A stretch of DNA of 64,000 nt from Bacteroidota bacterium (GTDB lineage Bacteria > Bacteroidota > Bacteroidia > Chitinophagales > Chitinophagaceae). The position numbers and the translations under genes were made by a program. The stretch is from assembly GCA_016868775.1 (NCBI GenBank), contig VGFT01000001.1, positions 310,001-374,000 on the forward strand. Reading direction: 5' to 3'. The notes beneath the pieces are model-generated. The model did not search any database. It was not told the DNA's origin and was given only the letters and a program-made list of their open reading frames with translations. Shown here piece after piece: positions 25,918 through 33,200 of the stretch (its first letter is position 1; each line of letters starts with the position of its first letter).

Positions 25918-27105
25918 TCACTTCAACCCCCCATCCATCCAGGCCGCGCGCTGGAACATCCACCTTTTCAAGCGGTTGACTTCTTCGTCGTAAGATTTTT
26001 CAGGGGGTAAGGTCCATTGTATTTTTCTTTCCATCACTTTCCACTTGTCTTGATTTTTGAGCGCGACGGGTCGGATGCCGGCAACCAGCTCATCTACCTG
26101 TTTGGATAAGGCGCTATCAGTGAACAGTTCCCCGCGTAGCTCACGCCACCGTACCCTTAATTCGCGTTTAAAATCGGTTTGGTCAAACATCAATGTCCAC
26201 CAGCTGGGGGCGGCCAGATTTTTCAACGAGTCTGCATCGTTGATCCGAAATCGCCATTTCCCCCAACCCTGTGCTTGAAACAAAATACTATTGCCAAAAG
26301 CAAGGTCAAAATCCCACAAGGGCCCCATTCTCAATTTGCCGTCAGATAAAACCTGAAAATAACAACTGCTGCGGTAGGCATCTGGGCTATTGGCCCATTC
26401 GCTAAAAAGAAAATAATCGATAAAGGATCTTTTATCTACCAGTTGCTCCCATTCATTTGTTTTTTTCAAGAGGGATTGTTCAAATCGTTCTACCGCCAGA
26501 AAGGCCGCATTGATGGAGTGGCCGGGCAGACTGTCGTGGAACCGGATGAAGACGAGTGGATTTAAAATGGAAGGCCATTGAGGTCTTATTTTGGCGGTCG
26601 GCTTATCGATCTTCAGAATATGTGTGGCTTGGGGAACTCGACCGGCCGACAAATCAATCTTCTCCCTCCATTCATACAAACCCATATAAGCGGTATCAAT
26701 GGTGAGTTCGGTAAACAGACTCTTAGGGCTATAGTGACCCATTTTTTGGAACAGCGCTTGTGCCAACGCATTTCGGATGCAGGTGCGATCGGCATAAGGT
26801 CCGTATAAGACCCAATTGCCCTGCAACGTCAGTCCATTCCAAGAACGGATCTTCTTGCCCTTATTTCGGAGATGGATACTGTAGGAACGTTTGGGAAATT
26901 TACGGGAGGCAGACCCCCGGTATTCAATACCGACGCTCATTTGAATATCGGTCTCCTCCTCCTGAAACTGGATAGAGCAACCTTTTTTATCCTCTACCGG
27001 GATGCTGTCGATAGCAATATTCAGGTGGATATGTGGGAAGGAAGACCGAGGCGATTGATTACAAGCACAGAAAACAAGGAAAACAAAGAGTGGATAAAGA
27101 CGCAT
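25918..27105 (-). CDS. CotH kinase-like lipoprotein
   Basis: 395 residues with an N-terminal lipoprotein-type signal (MRLYPLFVFLVFCACNQ). The CotH-like features are FPKRSYSIHLRNKGK, LYGPYADRTCIRNALAQALFQKMG, YMGLYEWREKIDL, DYFLFSEWANSPDAYRSS and LRMGPLWDFDLAFGNS. CotH proteins are atypical kinases that phosphorylate secreted proteins in spore formers; the role of the Bacteroidota members is unknown. The ATG overlaps the stop of the upstream frameshifted lipoprotein gene by one base (TGATG). Confidence 0.82.
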   Translation of the reverse strand: MRLYPLFVFLVFCACNQSPRSSFPHIHLNIAIDSIPVEDKKGCSIQFQEEETDIQMSVGIEYRGSASRKFPKRSYSIHLRNKGKKIRSWNGLTLQGNWVLYGPYADRTCIRNALAQALFQKMGHYSPKSLFTELTIDTAYMGLYEWREKIDLSAGRVPQATHILKIDKPTAKIRPQWPSILNPLVFIRFHDSLPGHSINAAFLAVERFEQSLLKKTNEWEQLVDKRSFIDYFLFSEWANSPDAYRSSCYFQVLSDGKLRMGPLWDFDLAFGNSILFQAQGWGKWRFRINDADSLKNLAAPSWWTLMFDQTDFKRELRVRWRELRGELFTDSALSKQVDELVAGIRPVALKNQDKWKVMERKIQWTLPPEKSYDEEVNRLKRWMFQRAAWMDGGLK

Positions 27106-27658
27106 CAGAATCCATATCCATCGAGGTATTCATACGCGGGCTCACTATAAAGTAATTCTTCGTAGACAATTTTTATATCTCCGTTCACTTTACGAAGGGT
27201 CATTACCTTCTCTCCTTTGTCAGCATAGTTTCCCATATAACTCACCCATACTTGCTCAAAGCTTACTTTCGACCGTCCATCCTCATTAAGATGGGTTATC
27301 CGAAGGTTATTCATAAAAACTTCGGGTTTACTCTTTCTGAACTCGGTAAGTGCGATATCGACCCAGCCAGCATAGTTGTATGTACTTTTTTTCTGTCGTG
27401 TGGCCGCTTGACACCGACAAACAACCGCGGGTCATACATACTCACATAGGTATCGTATGTATGGGTATTGTATACTTTAAGCCAACGCTCCATAAAGGCC
27501 TTCACCTCCGGTCGGGTCATTGGCTCCTCCTGTTCAACCGGCTCCGGGGGCGTCGTGGATGTAGATTCTTGATCCGATCCTCCGGCAGGAACTTTCGGAT
27601 TCCCCTGACAACCGGCAAGAATCAGACAGGAGATAAGGATAAAGCTGAAACGTTTCAT
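27105..27658 (-). CDS. NTF2-like lipoprotein, frameshifted at a T7 run
   Basis: The first frame from ATG 27658 encodes a lipoprotein signal (RFSFILISCLILAGCQG), a Pro/Thr linker and the start of an SnoaL/NTF2-like domain (VKAFMERWLKVYNTHTYDTYVSMYD), and stops at 27311. The natural continuation (STYNYAGWVDIALTEF, then MNNLRITHLNEDGR to 27105) is in the -1 frame. The shift point is T7 at 27386-27392, read as A-AAA-AAA in the zero frame. One extra base, or a -1 slip, restores about 184 residues. Intactness is therefore open. Confidence 0.7.
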
Positions 27659-27699
27659 ATCCGAATATTTAAGGGAAGATAATAAAATTCCGAAACCGT

Positions 27700-27775
27700 C
27701 CGCGCACCGGACATTGGACATTCGACATTGGACATTGGACTTCCTCGGACAGTAGACGTCCGCGAAGCGGACAAT
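27700..27775. repeat. Family B array with GTCCGC-gaa-GCGGAC hairpin
   Basis: GGACATTGGACATTCGACAT and following words keep 7-bp spacing, and a hairpin GTCCGCGAAGCGGAC lies near its right end. It separates the lipoprotein gene from tRNA-Met. Confidence 0.7.
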
Positions 27776-27779
27776 TCCG

Positions 27780-27787
27780 TACCTTCG
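27780..27787 (+). promoter_or_regulatory. -7 element TACCTTCG of tRNA-Met
   Basis: A one-mismatch match to TAnnTTTG, 17 bases before the 5' end of the tRNA. Confidence 0.5.
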
Positions 27788-27804
27788 TCCCCTCCTCCGG
27801 GAGC

Positions 27805-27878
27805 GGACCCTTAGCTCAGTTGGTTAGAGCGACAGACTCATAATCTGTGGGTCGCAGGTTCAAGCCCTGCAGGGTCCA
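27805..27878 (+). tRNA. tRNA-Met (CAT), probably elongator
   Basis: Acceptor arm GGACCCT pairs with AGGGTCC; the D-arm has AGCTCAGTTGGTTAGAGC; the anticodon stem ACAGA/TCTGT encloses CTCATAA, anticodon CAT; the T-arm GCAGGTTCAAGCCCTGC is regular. CCA is not encoded. The fully paired first base pair argues against the initiator tRNA. A CAT-decoding tRNA-Ile2 cannot be excluded by eye. Confidence 0.93.
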
Positions 27879-27937
27879 CTTTTACTTTTTAAATCATAAC
27901 CTTTCCTTAACTGCACAGCCGATAGTTTTGCCCCCTT

Positions 27938-28666
27938 ATGAAAATGAAGCATTTCCTCCTCCCCACCCTTTTGTTGATCTGTATTGCCGGAACAGCACAG
28001 GATACTCCAAAAAACAAGAAATCCAAGCCCAAGATCGACCTGACCGGTCGGTCGAACGATCACCTGCTGCTGCAGGCTGGCTATACGCAGTGGACCAACT
28101 TGCCCGATACCCTGAAGACGAGCGGACTCTCCAAATCCCTGAACGCCTATTTGATGTTCGATTTCCCCTTCAAGAACGACCCCCGGCTGAGCATGGCCTT
28201 TGGTCCGGGTATCGGCTCCGACCACATCCTCTTCACCAAGCGAAACATTGGCATTAAGGAATTGACGCCCACGCTTCGGTTCACCAACGTACAGGACACC
28301 AACCACTACAAAAAAACAAAACTCGCAACGGTTTATGTGGAAGCTCCTATCGAGTTTCGTTTTAATAAGAACCCCGACAAGAACAATGGATTCAAATGGG
28401 CCATCGGCATGAAAGTAGGAACCCTGATCAATGCACATACCCGCAACTCGAAATGGGAAAACCGCAGCGGCAACCTGCTAAATAATTATTTGATGAAGGA
28501 AAGCAGCAAACGATTCTTCAACCGCACCCGATTGGTTGCACAGGCACGGGTGGGACTTGGTCACATCAGCGTCTACGGCAGCTATCAACTGACCACCGTC
28601 ATCAAAGATGGATTTGGTCCGGCTGTAAGGCCATTGACCGTAGGACTTACGATTTCGGGACTTTAA
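27938..28666 (+). CDS. Outer-membrane beta-barrel protein (PorT-like)
   Basis: 242 residues with a signal peptide (HFLLPTLLLICIAGTAQ) followed by alternating beta-strand segments: LLLQAGYTQW, LNAYLMFDFPF, MAFGPGIGSDHIL, YVEAPIEFRF, FKWAIGMKVGTLI and a terminal strand VRPLTVGLTISGL. This fits the eight-strand porin-like barrel family of Bacteroidota. No specific function is indicated. Confidence 0.75.
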   Translation: MKMKHFLLPTLLLICIAGTAQDTPKNKKSKPKIDLTGRSNDHLLLQAGYTQWTNLPDTLKTSGLSKSLNAYLMFDFPFKNDPRLSMAFGPGIGSDHILFTKRNIGIKELTPTLRFTNVQDTNHYKKTKLATVYVEAPIEFRFNKNPDKNNGFKWAIGMKVGTLINAHTRNSKWENRSGNLLNNYLMKESSKRFFNRTRLVAQARVGLGHISVYGSYQLTTVIKDGFGPAVRPLTVGLTISGL

Positions 28667-28670
28667 ACAA

Positions 28671-28755
28671 GTTTGGGCAGTTTGGCGAGTTTGGTGAGTT
28701 TGGGCAGTTAAAAAACAACTATCCAAACTGTCCAAACTACCCAAACTTTCCAAAC
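28671..28755. repeat. Family C array: four GTTTGG units and four inverted CCAAAC units, 9-bp period
   Basis: GTTTGG begins at 28671, 28680, 28689 and 28698; CCAAAC begins at 28723, 28732, 28741 and 28750. The two halves could form a long imperfect stem. The last inverted unit runs into the AAACTTCG promoter-like element directly before hflX. A half copy lies at 61560. Confidence 0.85.
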
Positions 28756-28765
28756 TTCGCTTGCG

Positions 28766-29959
28766 ATGATTGATAACAAAAACAAAATCCTGCAATCCGA
28801 GCGCGCCGTTCTCGTTGGTGTAATCCAAAAAGACCAAACCGAGGCGCAGGTAAATGAGTACCTCGATGAACTCGCCTTCCTCGCCGAAACCGCCGGTGCC
28901 ATCGCCGTACATCGCTTCACACAAAAACTTCCGCATCCCGACAGCCGCCACTTCGTCGGCAAAGGCAAACTCGAAGAGATCAAGCAATACGTACAGGCCA
29001 AAGACATTCGTGTGCTCATCTTCGACGACGAACTCACCGGCGCCCAGATCAACAACATCGAAAAAGCCGTAGGGGCCAAAACGATCGATCGAAGCGACCT
29101 CATCCTAGATATTTTCGCCCGCAGAGCCAAAACCGCCCAGGCCCGCGCCCAAGTAGAACTGGCGCAGTATCAATACATCCTTCCGCGCCTGCGCGGGATG
29201 TGGAAACACCTTGAGCGACTGGGAGGCGGAATCGGTACCCGTGGTCCGGGTGAAACCGAAATCGAAACCGACCGACGCATCGTACGCGATAAGATCTCGC
29301 TTTTGCGCAAACGTCTGGAGACGATCGATAAACAATCTCAAACCCAACGCAAGGAACGCGGAGAATTTATTCGGGTAGCATTAGTGGGTTATACCAACGT
29401 CGGAAAATCGACGCTGATGAATCTGCTGAGTAAGCGCGACGTATTTGCCGAGAATAAATTATTCGCTACGCTGGACACCACCACCAGTAAAGTGGTATTC
29501 GAAAGCATTCCGTTCTTATTGAGTGATACGGTTGGATTCATTCGCAAGTTGCCGCATCATTTAGTAGAGAGTTTCAAGAGCACGCTGGATGAAGTGCGCG
29601 AAGCAGATATTTTGTTGCATGTGGTAGATATCTCACATCCGCAGTATGAAGAGCAGATGGCGGTGGTGAATGAGACGTTACGGGAGTTGGGTTCGGCGGA
29701 GAAGCCGGTACTTACGATCTTCAATAAGATGGATAGATACGAGGCACAGACTTTCGATCAATGGTTGGAGCCGGGTACCAAGCACGAGATCCTGAACGAT
29801 CTGTATCAGCGCTGGGAAAACGGAACGAACGGAAGTTGCGTATTTATTGCCGCAATGGAAAAAAGAAATCTGGATAAACTGCGTACTACAATCTTGGAGA
29901 AGGTGAAGGACATGTATCGCGTACGATATCCGTATCGGAGTATTACGGTTGAGGGGTGA
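28766..29959 (+). CDS. hflX: GTPase HflX
   Basis: 397 residues. HflX is a ribosome-binding GTPase that splits stalled or heat-stressed 70S ribosomes. The N-terminal HflX domain contains HFVGKGKLEEI; GGIGTRGPGETEIETDRR is the family hallmark; G1 GYTNVGKSTL is near residue 208, G3 DTVGFIRKLP near 253, G4 NKMD near 318. A family C array ends ten bases upstream. Confidence 0.95.
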   Translation: MIDNKNKILQSERAVLVGVIQKDQTEAQVNEYLDELAFLAETAGAIAVHRFTQKLPHPDSRHFVGKGKLEEIKQYVQAKDIRVLIFDDELTGAQINNIEKAVGAKTIDRSDLILDIFARRAKTAQARAQVELAQYQYILPRLRGMWKHLERLGGGIGTRGPGETEIETDRRIVRDKISLLRKRLETIDKQSQTQRKERGEFIRVALVGYTNVGKSTLMNLLSKRDVFAENKLFATLDTTTSKVVFESIPFLLSDTVGFIRKLPHHLVESFKSTLDEVREADILLHVVDISHPQYEEQMAVVNETLRELGSAEKPVLTIFNKMDRYEAQTFDQWLEPGTKHEILNDLYQRWENGTNGSCVFIAAMEKRNLDKLRTTILEKVKDMYRVRYPYRSITVEG

Positions 29960-29991
29960 GGGGATGAGAGGATGAGCATGACCGAAAAGCT

Positions 29992-30075
29992 GTTGAACAA
30001 TTATTGAACGGTGGTTTAACCATTGTTTAGCTACTGTTCAACCATCGTTAACCCATTGTTCAACTACCGTTAACC
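29992..30075. repeat. Family A array: eight 11-bp units
   Basis: Units start at 29992, 30003, 30014, 30025, 30036, 30047, 30058 and 30069: GTTGAAC, ATTGAAC, GTTTAAC, GTTTAGC, GTTCAAC, GTTAACC, GTTCAAC, GTTAACC. The last unit ends one base before the ATG of the Rieske gene, so the array occupies its whole 5' flank. Confidence 0.9.
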
Positions 30076-30076
30076 T

Positions 30077-30409
30077 ATGATCAAAATCGCAGAACATCCC
30101 AATGAGCTCGGTTTCGCTTCCAACGGACTAGTCGAAATAACCGTGAACGGAAAAAAGATTTGTGTGGCCCGGGTGGTGGAGGGTTTGGAGATAAAGTTGT
30201 TTGCTTGTGCGGCGGCTTGTCCACATGCCGGCGCGCGGATGGCGAATGGGACGATAGATCCTTTAGGCAACGTTATTTGTCCGCTGCACCGCTATAAATT
30301 CAGTATGGTTAACGGCCGGAACGTTTCGGGCGAGGGGTATCACTTGAAGACCTGGAAGGTGGAGTGGCGGGAGGATGGGGTTTGGATTGACTTGGGAGGA
30401 ATGGTTTAA
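30077..30409 (+). CDS. Rieske [2Fe-2S] domain protein
   Basis: 110 residues; the cluster ligands are CPHAG (about residue 47) and CPLHRYKF (about residue 69), the spacing of soluble nitrite-reductase-D-like or ferredoxin-type Rieske proteins. No signal peptide or membrane anchor is present, so it is probably a cytoplasmic electron carrier. Family A arrays touch both ends; the stop codon TAA is part of the first unit (GTTTAAC) of the downstream array. Confidence 0.85.
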   Translation: MIKIAEHPNELGFASNGLVEITVNGKKICVARVVEGLEIKLFACAAACPHAGARMANGTIDPLGNVICPLHRYKFSMVNGRNVSGEGYHLKTWKVEWREDGVWIDLGGMV

Positions 30410-30464
30410 CCATAGTTGAACGATCGTTTAACAGTAGTTTATCCGCCGTTCAACCACATTCAAC
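30404..30464. repeat. Partial family A array, five to six units
   Basis: GTTTAAC 30404, GTTGAAC 30415, GTTTAAC 30426, GTTTATC 30437 and GTTCAAC 30448 keep the 11-bp phase; ATTCAAC at 30458 is one base out of phase. The array contains the stop codon of the Rieske gene and the 3' end of the antitoxin-like gene on the other strand. Confidence 0.8.
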
Positions 30465-30668
30465 AGCAGTGTGGAAGGCTTCAACCGCTTCGATAAGGTT
30501 AGCAGTTGGTTTGGGGGGATTGAGCAGTGCTTTAGCGAATATTTTCCGGTCACGGTCGGTTGACAGGAACTCATTGGGCCTGGCGGATGGGACTCCGGGC
30601 ACATTGGCAGATAAATCGGTTTTATCTACACTCATCGCTACTTTTTGCTTTGTCGATGACTTTTTCAT
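30450..30668 (-). CDS. DUF1778-like antitoxin, C-terminal half only
   Basis: 72 residues from ATG 30668. The segment FLSTDRDRKIFAKALLNPPKPT resembles the C-terminal toxin-binding part of DUF1778 (TacA-type) antitoxins, where an L-NPP-P motif is typical. The N-terminal ribbon-helix-helix is absent and replaced by a low-complexity stretch (KKSSTKQKVAMS), and no GNAT toxin gene is adjacent. It may be a short standalone protein of Bacteroidota or a remnant. The C-terminus is encoded by array DNA. Confidence 0.5.
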   Translation of the reverse strand: MKKSSTKQKVAMSVDKTDLSANVPGVPSARPNEFLSTDRDRKIFAKALLNPPKPTANLIEAVEAFHTAVECG

Positions 30669-30817
30669 GGGAGCAAAGATCCTTAAAGCGCGGGGGTCGG
30701 TGCGTACAACTTTGTGAGGGGCTGAACTCCTCACCCAAACCTCCATCTCCCATCTTTAATGGCGTAATTTTTTACCAAAACCGACCCATTTGGTTTTCCC
30801 GAAATCCCCAGATTCCT

Positions 30818-30825
30818 TATTTTTG
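30818..30825 (+). promoter_or_regulatory. -7 element TATTTTTG of tRNA-Asn
   Basis: An exact TAnnTTTG match 53 bases before the tRNA; TTTGG near 30800 could serve as the -33 element. Confidence 0.45.
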
Positions 30826-30878
30826 CCTCCCTTTCGAGGGAAGGTTGGGTCAGACAACGGTAAATAGCTGATACATAC

Positions 30879-30955
30879 TCCTCCTTAGCTCAGTTGGTTA
30901 GAGCATCTGACTGTTAATCAGAGGGTCGCTGGTTCAAGTCCAGCAGGGGGAGCCA
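30879..30955 (+). tRNA. tRNA-Asn (GTT) with encoded CCA
   Basis: Acceptor TCCTCCT pairs with AGGGGGA; anticodon stem TCTGA/TCAGA encloses CTGTTAA, anticodon GTT; the T-arm GCTGGTTCAAGTCCAGC is regular; discriminator G and CCA follow at 30952-30955. It is the left anchor of the accessory region. Its 3' end GGGGGAGC is echoed in the cassette ends to the right. Confidence 0.95.
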
Positions 30956-30965
30956 TACTGGACAA

Positions 30966-30988
30966 GCCATCAGCAATGATGGCTTTTT
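30966..30988 (+). terminator. Intrinsic terminator of tRNA-Asn
   Basis: GCCATC-agcaat-GATGGC followed by TTTTT. Confidence 0.75.
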
Positions 30989-30997
30989 CTTTTAAAA

Positions 30998-31090
30998 TCA
31001 ACAAGTTAGAGTAGCTGCATCTTTGTTTTCGACAAAAGTGATTTTTTCGGAATAGATGCAGCTAAGGATTTTATGTAAAACACCTTTTCT
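30998..31090 (-). pseudogene. 3' remnant of a serine-recombinase-like gene beside tRNA-Asn
   Basis: The minus-strand frame ending at TGA 30998 reads GVLHKILSCIYSEKITFVEN then KDAATLTC and stop. It aligns with the longer copy at 34742-35125 (ILGCILSEKIYFNEEKDAT) and with 33133-33198. Serine recombinases of Bacteroidota end with a similar IIGSIFPEKLxF block. The position, pointing at the tRNA, is that of an integrase gene in a tRNA-inserted element. Confidence 0.5.
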
Positions 31091-31198
31091 TGGAAGAGTT
31101 CGCTCAATAATTAAAACGTCACATTTATGATTTAAGATAAGCGCATTTCTTTGTATATTTATTATTTCAAAACAGTTTAGGGTAGTATCGTTTAAATT

Positions 31199-31741
31199 AT
31201 GAATTCAGCATTTGTTATTTCGGCTGCTTACCGTTGGCCAGACGAAAGAAAAAAAGAAAAAACCAATCACTCTGAAATTGCAATAAAACATATTGCAAAA
31301 ATGATTACCAACAGGTTCAATCGGAAAGAAAAATTCCCTACAATTAATATTAGTTATAAAAGATTAAGAGCCTCGGCCGGTAAAACAATGCTTGAAAGCA
31401 TTTTCAAAAGAATCGAGACATCTAACGTTGTCATTTTTGATATATCTGAGGATAATCCAAATGTTTTTTTAGAACTAGGTATAGCAATGGCATTAACTAA
31501 AAACAACTATAATATTTCAGTTTACCTAATAAAAGAGAGGAAAGAGAAGGGAAGGTTGCTTTCAGAACTCCCCAGTGATTTACAGGGCTATTTTATATCT
31601 GAATATATAGTAAATGCAAAAGGAGAAGTTTCTTTTCAAGATAACAATTCATTAAGAATGAGTATCGAAAGCGATGTAAAAGAATTTTATGCTTCGAGAT
31701 CACCTCGAGATTCTAAAATCGATGAAATAAATTATCAATAA
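31199..31741 (+). CDS. TIR/nucleoside-deoxyribosyltransferase-like fold protein
   Basis: 180 residues. The visible core is FVISAAYRWPDERKK at the N-terminus and VVIFDISEDNPNVFLELGIAMAL at about residues 77-100. The D-[ILV]-[ST]-x-x-N-P-N-V-[FY]-x-E-L-G pattern is shared by nucleoside 2-deoxyribosyltransferase-like and TIR-like proteins, where the Glu is catalytic (hydrolysis of N-glycosidic bonds or NAD). Several such stand-alone proteins act in antiphage defence, but nothing here proves that. AT-rich; sits in the first cassette after tRNA-Asn and is followed by a lipoprotein gene 17 bases on. Confidence 0.6.
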   Translation: MNSAFVISAAYRWPDERKKEKTNHSEIAIKHIAKMITNRFNRKEKFPTINISYKRLRASAGKTMLESIFKRIETSNVVIFDISEDNPNVFLELGIAMALTKNNYNISVYLIKERKEKGRLLSELPSDLQGYFISEYIVNAKGEVSFQDNNSLRMSIESDVKEFYASRSPRDSKIDEINYQ

Positions 31742-31758
31742 CCTAAAACTAATAAGCC

Positions 31759-32433
31759 ATGAATTCATTAAATTTATCTGCTTTTTTCCTTTTTTCCTCT
31801 TTTTTGATTTCGTGTTCGAACGCAAAAATCAATAATGTTTCCATTGATTCGCCTCCCGAATCTGTATTTAAGGGTTCTTCTGTTCAATTAAAAGCAGTTG
31901 TAAAGGGCGAGGGAAAGCCCGATACCACATTGAATTGGGTGATTGTAGAACCAGTTGCGAAGGGAACCACAATTACTAAGGAAGGATTATTAACAGTAAG
32001 TAATGATGAAACAGCTCAATTAATTACTATTAAGGCCGTTTCAGTAGCGGATACTTCTAAAGCAGCTTCACTAGGCATTAAAATACAAACAGATCCGAAA
32101 TCTTATTATGGAAGTTGGGAGTCTATTCGTGAAAATAAAGCTAGAAACCTTGATCTTTCTGAAAATTCTTTAGCTTTCAAATGGTTATACAATGGCAGTG
32201 GCTATACTGTGTCAGATATAAAATGGGTTCCAGCATATAATGAGGATCCCGCAACAAACCAAGATTTCCCTAATGGCTTTTACGTAACTGGCATTGTAAG
32301 CAAATCATATAACAACGAAACAAAAATGGGACTGCTACAAAAAAATACTTTATTTATAAGTGGAGATGGTAAAAAAATTTTACGTACGGTTGATGGCTCC
32401 GGCGATCAGATTGTATGGATAAAGAAACAATAG
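31759..32433 (+). CDS. Lipoprotein with a bacterial Ig-like domain
   Basis: 224 residues with signal LFSSFLISCSNAK. Residues of about 25-110 look like a BIG2-type Ig domain (VSIDSPPESVFKGSSVQLKA, ending in TIKAVSVADTSKAA). The rest is an uncharacterised beta-rich domain that includes GSWESIRENKARN. It is probably co-transcribed with the TIR-like gene; a strong hairpin follows. Confidence 0.6.
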   Translation: MNSLNLSAFFLFSSFLISCSNAKINNVSIDSPPESVFKGSSVQLKAVVKGEGKPDTTLNWVIVEPVAKGTTITKEGLLTVSNDETAQLITIKAVSVADTSKAASLGIKIQTDPKSYYGSWESIRENKARNLDLSENSLAFKWLYNGSGYTVSDIKWVPAYNEDPATNQDFPNGFYVTGIVSKSYNNETKMGLLQKNTLFISGDGKKILRTVDGSGDQIVWIKKQ

Positions 32434-32435
32434 TT

Positions 32436-32464
32436 AATTATAAAATATTTTTTATTTTATAATT
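32436..32464 (+). terminator. Hairpin after the lipoprotein gene
   Basis: AATTATAAAAT and its exact complement ATTTTATAATT flank a T-rich loop, directly after the stop codon. It could work in both directions. Confidence 0.55.
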
Positions 32465-32655
32465 CAAGTAAGTTGGCTTTCTGATTCAGGCTGAAAAAAA
32501 GTTCTACTTCTGTTTATTAACTGTGCCCCATTTTAAATAAAGGAATTTTCAATTCTTTAGTGAAAAGTTTAGATCTATAGAATCTTAAAATACCGTAAAT
32601 TCAAGGGAAGTATTACTATGTTTTACAACTTATTATAATTTCAGAAAGCTTGAAA

Positions 32656-32684
32656 TAGCTGCATCTTTTGTCTGTAAGTGGAGC
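32656..32684 (+). repeat. Decayed cassette end R
   Basis: TAGCTGCATCTTTTGTCTGT then AAGTGGAGC matches the end of the complete copies at 33012, 34741 and 41079 with two changes. The preceding AATTTCAGAAAG is also shared with the copy at 33012. A terminator follows. Confidence 0.7.
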
Positions 32685-32696
32685 AGATATAAAGAT

Positions 32697-32731
32697 AAAA
32701 GGGTTATACTTGTATAGTGTAACCCTTTTTT
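32697..32731 (+). terminator. Terminator directly before the TfoX-domain gene
   Basis: AAAGGGTTATAC and GTGTAACCCTTT flank a short loop, followed by TTTT. The ATG of the next gene follows immediately. Confidence 0.6.
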
Positions 32732-32986
32732 ATGAATGACCTTGACGAAATAAAAAACTTCGGGCCTTATATGGTCAAAATAATGAATCTGATTGGAATA
32801 CATTCAAGAGAAGACCTAATGACCTCAGATTACAAAACAATCAAAAAGAATTTAATTAAGGCCGGAGTAAAACCACACCTTAATATCTTCTACTCAATTG
32901 AAATGGGATTACAAGGGAAGAGTTGGAACGAGATTACTTCTAATGAAAAGAATGAAATCAAAAAAATCTTAGAGGGTGTAAAATGA
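32732..32986 (+). CDS. TfoX C-terminal domain protein
   Basis: 84 residues that match only the C-terminal domain of TfoX/Sxy: IKNFGPYMVKIMNLIGIHSREDL, then a short helix pair and LNIFYSIEMGLQGKSWNEIT. In TfoX this helix-hairpin-helix-like domain accompanies a competence-regulator N-terminal domain, which is missing here. Stand-alone copies exist in many genomes with unknown role. It is the only gene of a 0.4-kb cassette. Confidence 0.75.
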   Translation: MNDLDEIKNFGPYMVKIMNLIGIHSREDLMTSDYKTIKKNLIKAGVKPHLNIFYSIEMGLQGKSWNEITSNEKNEIKKILEGVK

Positions 32987-33011
32987 ATCAAATTCTGAAA
33001 AATTTCAGAAA

Positions 33012-33088
33012 GTTCAACCCTTTATTTTCCTAATAGTCACATACTCAATCATCGTATTATAGCTGCATCTTTCGAGGAAAAGGGGAGC
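33012..33088 (+). repeat. Cassette end R, complete copy
   Basis: Begins GTTCAACCCTTTATTTTCCT and ends CTGCATCTTTCGAGGAAAAG then GGGAGC. It is nearly identical to 34741-34816 over its first 65 bases. On the minus strand it reads as the peptide LERCSYNTMIEYVTIRKIKG and stop. Confidence 0.8.
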
Positions 33089-33098
33089 CAGAGTGCAC

Positions 33099-33124
33099 AA
33101 GGCGACAGAAATGTCGCCTTTTTT
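33099..33124 (+). terminator. Terminator following cassette end R
   Basis: AAGGCGACA-gaaa-TGTCGCCTT followed by TTTT, a textbook intrinsic terminator. Confidence 0.8.
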
Positions 33125-33132
33125 GTTGTCTA

Positions 33133-33198
33133 TTAGTGAGTTAGGACAGTTGCATCTTTTGTATTTTCAACAAGAGGTTTTTTTGAAAAGATGCAACC
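33133..33198 (-). pseudogene. 3' remnant of the serine-recombinase-like gene, second copy
   Basis: The minus frame reads GCIFSKKPLVENTKDATVLT then H and stop, aligned with the other two copies. The same DNA forms a 12-bp inverted repeat GTTGCATCTTTT/AAAAGATGCAAC. It directly follows the stop of the S41 gene. Confidence 0.45.
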
Positions 33199-33200
33199 TC

